Assembly (NCBI GenBank): GCA_964603985.1
Contig: CAZRXG010000070.1
Location: forward strand, 1 to 11,929
DNA length: 11,929 nucleotides
Reading direction: 5' to 3'
Origin: CAZRXG01 sp964603985
GTDB taxonomy: Bacteria; Chloroflexota; Anaerolineae; Aggregatilineales; UBA3940
In this document: in pieces, positions 6,351 through 11,929 of the stretch
Position numbering within the stretch: the stretch's first letter is position 1
How the letters are laid out: every line of letters begins with the position of its first letter
The notes under the pieces: generated by a model
What the model was told of the DNA's origin: nothing
What the model saw: only the letters and a program-made list of their open reading frames with translations
The model's database searches: none
Position numbers and translations under genes: made by a program

Positions 6351-7748
6351 GTGTCTGCTTCCTCGCAGCCAGACTGGATACCCCGCTGGGCCAGGGAAGC
6401 CGTCTTTTACCACATTTACCCACTCGGTTTCCTGGGCGCGCCTGAGCGCAACGACCCGACCGGTGAGCCTGTCCCTCGCCTTGCCGAGCTGCGCCGCTGG
6501 TACGATCACATCGTCAACCTGGGTGTGACGGCCATCTACTTCGGCCCGCTCTTTGAGAGCGTCTCTCACGGCTACGATACCACCGACTACTTTCACGTCG
6601 ACCGCCGCCTGGGCGATGACGACCTGTTCAAGCAGATCGTCGACGAGCTGCATGGGCACGGTCTGCGCGTGATCATCGACGGCGTTTTCAACCACACCGG
6701 GCGCGAGTTCTTCGCTTTCAAAGACCTGCGCGATCGCGGGCGCGAGTCGGTCTACCACGACTGGTATTTCGTCAACTGGGGGGCCGACAGCGCCTATAGT
6801 GACGGCTTTGCCTACCAGTGCTGGGAGGGTCACGAGAACCTCCCCCGCCTGAACCTGGCGAACGAGAAGGTCCGCGCTTACATCTTCGAGGTGGCCCGCA
6901 AGTGGCTGGGCGAGGTGGGCGTTGACGGCTGGCGGCTGGACGTGGCCCACGAGATCGCGCCGGAGTTCTGGTGGGAGTTTCGCCACGAGTGCAAGGCCAT
7001 ACGCCCCGACTGTTTTCTGCTCGGCGAGCTGCTTCACGGAGATTACCGCGTGTGGGTCGCGCCCGATCTCCTCGACTCCGGCACCGACTACCAGCTCCAC
7101 CGGTCGTTCTGGCGCGCGCTCAACGACCGCAACCTGTACGAGATGCAGGCGGTCATGGAGCGGGCCGTGCACCCGGAGTGGGGCGTTTACAAAGACCTGA
7201 CGCTGGTCAACTTCCTGGGCAACCACGACGTGACGCGCATCCACTCCGTGCTGCGCGATCCACGCCACTACTACGTCGCCCTGATCCTGCTGATGACCGT
7301 GCCCGGCATCCCCATGATCTACTACGGCGAGGAGGTCGGGATGGGGGGGCGTAAGGAGGACGGCGACGCCAACCTCCGCCGTCCGATGCCCCTCCCTGAC
7401 GGGGAGTGGCCCGATAAGAAGCGGCACATCTACCCGCAGGTCGCGCGGCTGGCGGCGATCCACAAAGAACATCCCGCGCTGATTTATGGCGACTTCACCG
7501 CCCTGGGTGCTGCCGACACGACGTACAGCTTCCTGCGGCGGCACGAGCGCGAGACGGTTGTGGTGGCTGTCAGCATCAACGAGGAAGTCGTTCCCCTCAC
7601 CCTCGATGTGGGCCGCGCGGGCATCCCCGACGGTACCACCTTCCACGATGCGCTCGACCCGCAGGGCGGCCCCTACCCGGTACAGGACGGCAGCCTGCAC
7701 GTCGACGGCGTGCCGTCGTGCTGGGGACGGGTTCTTTACACCGGGTAA
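6351..7748 (+). CDS. GH13 (alpha-amylase family) glycoside hydrolase
   Basis: A 465-residue cytoplasmic-looking protein (no signal peptide) covering the TIM-barrel and a C-terminal beta domain, without the extra N-terminal domain of neopullulanases. All four GH13 regions are present: DGVFNH (D110), GWRLDVAHE with nucleophile D197, LLGELLHG with acid/base E226, and GNHDV with D293. FGPLFESVSHGYDTTDY resembles cyclomaltodextrinase/neopullulanase-type enzymes acting on alpha-1,4-glucan oligosaccharides. The GTG at 6351 is chosen because AAAGGA (6339-6344) lies 6 bp upstream; a TTG at 6336 overlapping the SGNH stop lacks a ribosome-binding site. Family is certain; substrate (maltodextrin, cyclodextrin, pullulan) cannot be read from sequence. 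It may be translationally coupled to the SGNH gene. Confidence 0.92.
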   Translation: MSASSQPDWIPRWAREAVFYHIYPLGFLGAPERNDPTGEPVPRLAELRRWYDHIVNLGVTAIYFGPLFESVSHGYDTTDYFHVDRRLGDDDLFKQIVDELHGHGLRVIIDGVFNHTGREFFAFKDLRDRGRESVYHDWYFVNWGADSAYSDGFAYQCWEGHENLPRLNLANEKVRAYIFEVARKWLGEVGVDGWRLDVAHEIAPEFWWEFRHECKAIRPDCFLLGELLHGDYRVWVAPDLLDSGTDYQLHRSFWRALNDRNLYEMQAVMERAVHPEWGVYKDLTLVNFLGNHDVTRIHSVLRDPRHYYVALILLMTVPGIPMIYYGEEVGMGGRKEDGDANLRRPMPLPDGEWPDKKRHIYPQVARLAAIHKEHPALIYGDFTALGAADTTYSFLRRHERETVVVAVSINEEVVPLTLDVGRAGIPDGTTFHDALDPQGGPYPVQDGSLHVDGVPSCWGRVLYTG

Positions 7749-7771
7749 GGCTCTCGACGGCGCGGACAGGA

Positions 7772-7791
7772 CCGGGGTGACCTGCCCCCGG
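7772..7791. terminator. Stem-loop in the convergent gap
   Basis: CCGGGG (7772-7777) pairs with CCCCGG (7786-7791) around an 8-nt loop, between the stops of the convergent GH13 and flavoprotein genes. No clear T-run follows on either strand, so termination here is only a positional inference. Confidence 0.3.
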
Positions 7792-7836
7792 CCTCTGCCG
7801 CACTGCTGCTATCTGGCTGCTGGCGGCTGACCGCTT

Positions 7837-8742
7837 TCAGCTCTCCAGCTTGAGCAGGTATTCGTAGGCGCTGAGGGCGGCCTTCGCCCCCTCGCCGACG
7901 CAGATCAACACCTGCTCGGCGTAGCCGTCGGTTACGTCACCGGCAGCAAAGATGCCCGGCGCGCTCGTCTCGTTGCGGGCGTTGACCTTGATGCGCTTGC
8001 TCTCGTCCAGGTCGACCAGGTCCGCCACCAGGTCCGAGCGCGGGATCAGGTCCATCTCGACGAAGATCGCGTCGACGACGATGTCCCGCTCCTCGTCTTC
8101 CGCCATCGCCACGACGCTGCGCGCGTAGATGTCGCCCCGGACCTCCCTGACTTTGTACCCTTCCAGGATGGTGACGTGGTCCATCGCCTGAAGCTTGCGC
8201 CCCAGCGGTGAACCAAGCTCGCCACGCGTCGGCGCGATCAGCGTCACCTGCCGGGCGGTGTTGGCCAGTTCCGCTGCGCTGCGCATGGCCAGCGCGCCAT
8301 CCCCGACGACCGCCACCTCGCGGTCGATGAACAACTGGGCGTAGCTGATGGCGCTGTAGCACAGCCCGCGCATCATGAACTCGCGCTCGCCCGGCACCTC
8401 AAGCAACTGGCCTTTGGTCCCGGTGGCGACGATCAGGGTGCGTGCCTTGTAGACGTTCCCGCCGGAGACCGTGACCTGGTAACCGCCGGAGATGGCCTCG
8501 ACGGATTCGGCGTTGTCCATCACTCGCAGGAAGTCCAGGTACTCGATCTCGCGCGAGAAGCGGTTGACGACCTCGTCGCCGTTGATCACCATATGCCGCT
8601 CGATGAAGGGCAGTTGCAAGTAGAAGTTGGTCTTGCCGCCCAGGTCGCGTGTGATGAGGAGCACGTCCAGGCGCTTTTGCACGGCGTACATGGTGGCTGT
8701 CAGCCCGGCGGGGCCGCCGCCGATCACAATCAGGTCGTGCAT
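7837..8742 (-). CDS. Thioredoxin-reductase-like FAD oxidoreductase lacking CxxC
   Basis: A 301-residue two-Rossmann flavoprotein. The N-terminal FAD site is IGGGPAGL (residues 7-14), the central NAD(P) site VVGDGALAM (about 145-153), and the C-terminal FAD motif FAAGDVTDGYAEQV; length and order match thioredoxin reductase. Where that enzyme has Y-CATC-D, this protein has Y-SAIS-Y (S130 and S133), so the redox disulfide is absent and it cannot reduce thioredoxin in the usual way. The NADPH-phosphate motif HRR is APT here, suggesting NADH or another donor. It may act like ferredoxin-NAD(P) reductases of this fold; that is inference. Start: ATG 8742 with AGGAGG 5 bp upstream; an in-frame ATG at 8757 (306 residues) is possible, with GAGGAG ahead of it. 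It follows the malic enzyme gene by about 20 bp, probably in one operon. Confidence 0.85.
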   Translation of the reverse strand: MHDLIVIGGGPAGLTATMYAVQKRLDVLLITRDLGGKTNFYLQLPFIERHMVINGDEVVNRFSREIEYLDFLRVMDNAESVEAISGGYQVTVSGGNVYKARTLIVATGTKGQLLEVPGEREFMMRGLCYSAISYAQLFIDREVAVVGDGALAMRSAAELANTARQVTLIAPTRGELGSPLGRKLQAMDHVTILEGYKVREVRGDIYARSVVAMAEDEERDIVVDAIFVEMDLIPRSDLVADLVDLDESKRIKVNARNETSAPGIFAAGDVTDGYAEQVLICVGEGAKAALSAYEYLLKLES

Positions 8743-8747
8743 ACGAT

Positions 8748-8753
8748 CCTCCT
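8748..8753 (-). promoter_or_regulatory. Ribosome-binding site deciding the flavoprotein start
   Basis: AGGAGG on the minus strand sits 5 bp before the ATG at 8742. The protein then begins MHDLIVIGGGPAG, the usual short lead-in to the FAD motif. Confidence 0.55.
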
Positions 8754-8761
8754 GCATGGGC

Positions 8762-10135
8762 CTACTCCTCTTCTTCCGGCGCTTCGGGGATGAAGCCTTC
8801 GGTCATCAACAGTTGGGTCATGTCGCGGGATGCCTTGATGATCGTTGAGGCGCGCTCAAACTCTTCGTCGTAGGTCGTCTGGAGCCCGGCCACGCCCTGC
8901 TCGATGGCTTTCATCGCGACCGAGGCCGCCTCGCGGGGGAAGACCTCCCACTCGTCCATGTTGGGCAGGATGTACTCGTCGGACAGGCCCTTCTTTTCGG
9001 CCATCGCGGCCAGCGCCTCCGAGGCGGCGATTGCCATCTCGTCGGTGATCGTGCTCGCCCGCACGTCGAGCGTCCCGCGGAAGATGCCGGGGAAGCCTAG
9101 CGAGTTGTTGACCTGGTTGGGGAAGTCGCTGCGCCCGGTGGCGACCACCGCCGCGCCGGTCCCTTTGGCTTCCCAGGGCCAGATCTCCGGGATCGGGTTG
9201 GCGCAGGCGAAGACGATCGCATCCTTGGCCATATTTTTGATCCACTCCGGCTTGAGCGTGCCGGGGCCGGGCTTCGAGAGCGCGATCACCACGTCGGCCC
9301 CCTTGAGCGCGGTCGGGATGTCACCCTCGATCCCCTCTTCGTTGGTGATCTCGCACAGGTGCCACTTCTGGACAAACTCGGCGCGGCGTCTGTACAGATC
9401 GTCACGGTGCTTGCCCAGGATGCCTTTGCTGTCCAGAGACAGGCAGTTGGCGGGATTCGCGCCGTAGGCGAAGATCAGGCGTGAGCAGGCCACGTTTGAG
9501 GCCCCCGCCCCGACGAAGACGATGCGCACGTCCGTGATTTTCTTGCCGACCACCTTCAGCGCGTTGATCAGCCCGGCCAGCGTCACCGAGGCCGTCCCCT
9601 GCTGGTCGTCGTGCCAGACAGGGATCTCGGCTTTCTCGCGCAGCGTGTCCAGGACGCGGAAGCACTTCGGCTGGGAGATGTCTTCCAGGTTCACCCCGCC
9701 GAAGGACGGTTGAAGCAGCAGGGTGGTGTCGATGATCTTGTCCGGGTCTTTGGTGTCCAGCATGATCGGAACGGCGTCGACGCCGCCCAGGTACTTGAAG
9801 AGCAGCGCCTTGCCCTCCATGACGGGCAGCCCCGCCTTCGCGCCGATGTCGCCCAGACCGAGCACGCGCGTCCCGTCTGAGACGACGGCGACGGTGTTCC
9901 ACTTGCTGGTGTGCTGGTAAACCAACTCGGGGTCATCCTCGATGGCACGGCAGGGCGCGGCCACGCCCGGCGTGTACCAGATCGCAAAGTCGTTGAAGTC
10001 GCGCACACTACAGCGCAGAGCCGTCTGGACCTTGCCCCGGTAAAACGGGTGAAGGCGCATCGCGTCTGCGGCCGGCTTCTTGGCCTTCGCGAGCAGCTCT
10101 TCCGGTGTCATCTGCGATTTTTCAGAGACAGGCAT
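8762..10135 (-). CDS. Malic enzyme (malate dehydrogenase, oxaloacetate-decarboxylating)
   Basis: This enzyme oxidatively decarboxylates malate to pyruvate and CO2, yielding NAD(P)H, in the cytoplasm. The 457-residue protein has the N-terminal malic domain with WYTPGVAAPC (general acid Y54), LGLGDIGAKAGLPVMEGK (catalytic K109), metal ligands in NLEDI (E151, D152) and HDDQQGTAS (D176/D177), then a Rossmann domain with FVGAGASNVA (207-216), ANPIPEIWP and GRSDFPNQVNN. It lacks the phosphotransacetylase-like C-terminal domain of long MaeB enzymes and ends in an acidic EEEE tail. D235 ends the second Rossmann strand, but this does not settle NAD versus NADP. ATG at 10135 has AAGGAGA on the minus strand. 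It is first in an operon with the flavoprotein gene. Symbol left blank because the cofactor class is unresolved. Confidence 0.94.
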   Translation of the reverse strand: MPVSEKSQMTPEELLAKAKKPAADAMRLHPFYRGKVQTALRCSVRDFNDFAIWYTPGVAAPCRAIEDDPELVYQHTSKWNTVAVVSDGTRVLGLGDIGAKAGLPVMEGKALLFKYLGGVDAVPIMLDTKDPDKIIDTTLLLQPSFGGVNLEDISQPKCFRVLDTLREKAEIPVWHDDQQGTASVTLAGLINALKVVGKKITDVRIVFVGAGASNVACSRLIFAYGANPANCLSLDSKGILGKHRDDLYRRRAEFVQKWHLCEITNEEGIEGDIPTALKGADVVIALSKPGPGTLKPEWIKNMAKDAIVFACANPIPEIWPWEAKGTGAAVVATGRSDFPNQVNNSLGFPGIFRGTLDVRASTITDEMAIAASEALAAMAEKKGLSDEYILPNMDEWEVFPREAASVAMKAIEQGVAGLQTTYDEEFERASTIIKASRDMTQLLMTEGFIPEAPEEEE

Positions 10136-10349
10136 ATGGATCTCCTTGATTAAGCAATCTACGGAAAGCAGGTTGGATCTGGCGGACTACGTTGGGCGAC
10201 CACGAGTCAGGGGCCTGACATCTGGCTGTGACCTGTGTTCGTGGTTGCGCTGAAAGGACTTTCTCCGCGTGAACATCTGAAGAAGGAACGACTCGTCCGG
10301 GGGACAACCCGCAGGGCGGGTTCTCAGGGTGAAAGCGATCTGCTCGATG
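10136..10349 (-). promoter_or_regulatory. Candidate structured 5' leader of malic enzyme
   Basis: If transcription starts just after the -10 box at 10356-10361, the leader is about 210 nt. Three paired elements can be drawn: AACCCGC/GCGGGTT with a 3-nt loop (10306-10322); a GCG..GAAA/UUUC..CGC stem (10247-10268); and ACCACGA/TCGTGGT (10199-10205 with 10239-10245) directly abutting a GTCAGG/CCTGAC hairpin (10206-10219), as if coaxially stacked. The last ends about 60 nt before the start codon. No known riboswitch class was recognised. Confidence 0.3.
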
Positions 10350-10355
10350 ATTCTT

Positions 10356-10361
10356 ATCATA
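10356..10361 (-). promoter_or_regulatory. Candidate -10 box for the malic enzyme operon
   Basis: On the minus strand TATGAT (5 of 6 to TATAAT) is preceded by TTGCCC 14 bp upstream, too short a spacing for a standard -35. The box lies inside a small inverted repeat, ATGAT-4-ATCAT (10347-10360). Confidence 0.3.
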
Positions 10362-10416
10362 CTCCCTCGTGTGTTGGGCAAGATATTGAGTGGGTAGCGC
10401 CCGAAGGAGAGATTCA

Positions 10417-10527
10417 ATGGAGACGAATCCGATGGCACATTCCCACAATCGCCGCGCTCTTTCAGCGGCGGTGATTCCTGTAGTCGCGACAGCGCAGTGC
10501 TCAGTATATCATAGGAGGGGCGGATGA
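10417..10527 (+). CDS. Possible 36-residue small ORF
   Basis: ATG at 10417 is preceded by a strong ribosome-binding site (GAAGGAGAG, 10403-10411) at good spacing. The frame runs 36 codons to TGA at 10525-10527. The peptide begins METNPMAHSH, has a basic NRR, then a mildly hydrophobic AAVIPVVATAQC stretch and a basic end; I recognise no family. It ends about 70 bp before the URO-D start and upstream of the candidate URO-D promoter, so it could be an independent small gene, a leader peptide, or chance. Confidence 0.22.
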   Translation: METNPMAHSHNRRALSAAVIPVVATAQCSVYHRRGG

Positions 10528-10539
10528 TAAAGGGCTTTG

Positions 10540-10548
10540 TGCTATCAT
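10540..10548 (+). promoter_or_regulatory. Candidate extended -10 promoter for the URO-D gene
   Basis: TGCTATCAT fits TGnTATAAT at 5 of 6 hexamer positions plus TG. It lies 47 bp before the ATG. TATCAT (10543-10548) is also the right arm of an inverted repeat with ATGATA (10524-10529), so a regulator could bind over the promoter. No good -35 is seen. Confidence 0.42.
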
Positions 10549-10595
10549 GGCGGAGCGTCATGGATAACAGGCCGTAAGCAAGGAGAGGGCTATCG

Positions 10596-11654
10596 ATGAA
10601 ACCGCGCGAGCGCGTGCTGGCCGTTCTGCGCCACGAGCAGCCGGATCGTGTACCGAAGATGTCCAACTTTTACCCCTGGTCGTTTCCACGCCACCCGGGC
10701 CGCGAGGCCGGGGAAGTCTTTGACTGCGAGATCCGATTCGTCCAGATCCGTGCGCCGAGGCCGCAGGTCGCGTTTATGCGGTACCTGGAGTCGCTGCCGC
10801 GCGACACGTACGTCGGCAACATCGACATCCTGCGCACCTACCACGATTGGGGCTACCACCCTGAGATCGAGCGGGACGCGCCGCTGGGCGACGCTCACAC
10901 CATTGAGGAGATCGCTGCCGCGCCGCTGCCCGACTTCATGGCGCAGGTCAGGCCGGGGAAGCTCAAGGCCGAGGTCGAGCGCCTGCACGCGCGGGGCTAC
11001 GCGGTGATGGCCGCTCCGCCGCACCTGGGCGGGGAGCTGTTCGAGACGGCATATCGGCTGCGCGGCTTCGAGCAGTTCATGATCGACCTGGTGGACAACC
11101 CGCCGCTGGTCGATTACCTGCTGGAGCAGTTGACCGCGATGCACCTGGCAGTTTCGCAGGCGCTGGCGCGGGCCGGGATCGACCTCCTGGCGTTGGACGA
11201 CGACGTGGGCGAGCCGACGCGCATGTTGATCAGCCCGGACATGTGGCGTCGCTTCTTCAAGCCGCACGTTCGCACCATCATCCAGGCTTCACGGGCGGCC
11301 AACCCCGACCTGCACGTCTTCTGGCACAGCGACGGCTACATTGAGCCGATCATCCCCGACCTGATCGAGATCGGTGTGGACGTTTTGAACCCCGTCCAGC
11401 CGGACGTGATGGACCCGGCCAAACTCAAGCGGGAATACGGCGACCGGCTGGCGTTCTTCGGGACGGTGGGCACGGCGTGGCGGTGGACGTGGGGGACGCC
11501 GGACGAGATCCGCGCGGAGGTCGTCGAGCGCATCCAGACGGTCGGGGCGGGTGGGGGGCTGATCATCAGCCCGGCCTACGACCTGGAGCCGAGGGTGCGC
11601 TGGGATAACGTGGTGGCATTCTTTGAGGCGGTCGAGGAGCATGGGGTGTATTGA
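10596..11654 (+). CDS. Uroporphyrinogen decarboxylase (URO-D) family protein, not HemE
   Basis: A 352-residue protein beginning RERVLAVLRHEQPDRVP, the common opening of the URO-D/MtaA/CmuA superfamily, and carrying FWHSDGYIEPIIPDLIEIGVDVLNPVQPD (about 242-270, quoted in part: HSDG at 244-247) and the late KREYGDRLAFFGTVGT and GGGLIISPAYDLEP segments. Members decarboxylate uroporphyrinogen or transfer methyl groups between corrinoid proteins and thiols. The HemE substrate loop RQAGRY is absent, so it is unlikely to be a haem enzyme. The HxC zinc motif of MtaA/MtbA methyltransferases reads H-S-D here and the distal cysteine is missing, so a corrinoid methyltransferase is also not assured. ATG at 10596 has AAGGAGAGG upstream. 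It appears monocistronic. Family is confident, reaction unknown. Confidence 0.85.
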   Translation: MKPRERVLAVLRHEQPDRVPKMSNFYPWSFPRHPGREAGEVFDCEIRFVQIRAPRPQVAFMRYLESLPRDTYVGNIDILRTYHDWGYHPEIERDAPLGDAHTIEEIAAAPLPDFMAQVRPGKLKAEVERLHARGYAVMAAPPHLGGELFETAYRLRGFEQFMIDLVDNPPLVDYLLEQLTAMHLAVSQALARAGIDLLALDDDVGEPTRMLISPDMWRRFFKPHVRTIIQASRAANPDLHVFWHSDGYIEPIIPDLIEIGVDVLNPVQPDVMDPAKLKREYGDRLAFFGTVGTAWRWTWGTPDEIRAEVVERIQTVGAGGGLIISPAYDLEPRVRWDNVVAFFEAVEEHGVY

Positions 11655-11688
11655 GCGCGTGGTCGCCTTCGCCCGTCCCTGCTACCGA

Positions 11689-11715
11689 GCGGGTTTCAAA
11701 CCCGCCCCTACGGGG
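11689..11715. repeat. Palindromic intergenic repeat, copy 1
   Basis: The 17-bp segment 11689-11705 (GCGGGTTT-C-AAACCCGC) is a perfect palindrome, followed by CCCTACGGGG. GTCCC upstream (near 11675-11679) can pair with GGGAC at 11712-11716, enlarging the stem. This type of GCGGGTTT/AAACCCGC-CCCTAC element resembles REP-like repeats seen between genes in Chloroflexota and cyanobacteria. It lies 34 bp after the URO-D stop and may also act as a transcript end. Confidence 0.7.
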
Positions 11716-11722
11716 ACCGGCG

Positions 11723-11806
11723 CTCCTGCCACCCCCTCTACTCGTGTCCCCTCTGGGCGGGTTAGAAACCCGCCCCTACGGGGTGGAGTCTATGCGGTGG
11801 CAGGAG
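11723..11806. repeat. 11-bp inverted repeat enclosing repeat copy 2
   Basis: CTCCTGCCACC (11723-11733) is perfectly complementary to GGTGGCAGGAG (11796-11806). The pair brackets copy 2 of the palindromic repeat, so the 84-bp segment could fold into a long stem with an inner hairpin, like a small non-autonomous element. No target-site duplication was identified. Confidence 0.55.
11757..11783. repeat. Palindromic intergenic repeat, copy 2
   Basis: This copy matches copy 1 at 25 of 27 bases, 68 bp downstream. Its stem is GGGCGGGTT (11755-11763) with AACCCGCCC (11767-11775) around AGA, so it stays self-complementary although the centre has changed, and flanking CCCC/GGGG can extend the pairing. 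Confidence 0.7.
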
Positions 11807-11929
11807 GGCGGGTGTTGGGCTTCGTGTACCTGTAAATCCCTGTTCCGTAGATTGACACCGTAGCTTCTGTGTTGGGCGATGTATTCGGTTGGCACACCCG
11901 CGAGGTGGCGGCGAGTCTGCCGGTGGGTG

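Larger units (their letters stand above)
10136..10595. other. Divergent intergenic region between malic enzyme and URO-D genes
   Basis: This 460-bp gap separates divergent genes. It holds the putative malic enzyme leader and promoter on the minus strand, a possible small ORF at 10417-10527 on the plus strand, a CGCCGC/GCGGCG hairpin (10450-10455 with 10465-10470) and the promoter of the URO-D gene. No RNA gene was recognised, and the longer open frames crossing it lack coding character. Confidence 0.5.
11655..11929. other. Right-end intergenic region with palindromic repeats
   Basis: After the URO-D stop there are two copies of a palindromic repeat and an enclosing inverted repeat (separate entries). 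From about 11807 to the window edge I see no supported gene; several frames stay open to the edge on the minus strand, but none has a recognisable product, so a partial gene can be neither claimed nor excluded. Confidence 0.45.

Noticed and set aside
6297..7700. 467-codon minus-strand open frame opposite the GH13 gene
   Set aside because: Mirror of strongly constrained GH13 coding sequence; no recognisable domain.
7772..7791. Bidirectional intrinsic terminator
   Set aside because: The stem is short and lacks T-runs on both strands; kept only as a low-confidence stem-loop.
11807..11929. Partial gene entering from the right edge on the minus strand
   Set aside because: More than one minus-strand frame is open to the edge and none shows a recognisable motif, so none can be supported.

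Overview
The window is G+C-rich and reads like a chromosomal segment of a Chloroflexota bacterium, probably Anaerolineae. I infer this from gene content and style: TTG starts, an SH3-repeat secreted glycosidase, MtaA/HemE-like URO-D proteins, extended -10 promoters and a CCCGCCCCTACGGGG-type palindromic repeat. No rRNA, tRNA, transposase or CRISPR array was seen.

Layout. Positions 1-255 are a hairpin-rich non-coding stretch with a 12-bp perfect palindrome and a candidate promoter. Positions 256-2721 (+) hold the membrane (F0) half of an F-type ATP synthase: an AtpZ/AtpI-like protein, subunit a (long, with a large extracytoplasmic loop), subunit c (proton type), and a b subunit whose C-terminus is the C-terminal part of delta. 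The F1 genes do not follow; an intrinsic terminator near 2822-2855 closes the operon. Directly before it an extended -10 box and a 41-nt hairpin suggest a small RNA or attenuator. Positions 2967-4822 (+) encode a secreted protein with three SH3b domains and a clan-A-like glycoside hydrolase domain, broken by an apparent 1-base deletion in a proline-rich linker. Positions 4954-7748 (+) encode a membrane-anchored SGNH hydrolase and a GH13 alpha-glucan hydrolase, 11 bp apart.

Convergent to these, on the minus strand (7837-10135), lie malic enzyme and a thioredoxin-reductase-like flavoprotein whose CxxC is replaced by SxxS. They form a two-gene operon behind a roughly 210-nt potentially structured leader. 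Positions 10596-11654 (+) encode a URO-D family protein. The right end (11655-11929) carries two copies of a palindromic repeat plus an 11-bp inverted repeat, and no supportable gene.

How they fit together: the F0 proteins would assemble with F1 subunits encoded elsewhere; the SH3/GH, SGNH and GH13 genes suggest polysaccharide or envelope-glycan handling; malic enzyme makes pyruvate and NAD(P)H, which the adjacent flavoprotein may oxidise. The most unusual points are the b-delta fusion in an F0-only operon, the disulfide-less flavoprotein, the promoter-hairpin-terminator element at 2761-2855, and the structured leader before malic enzyme.
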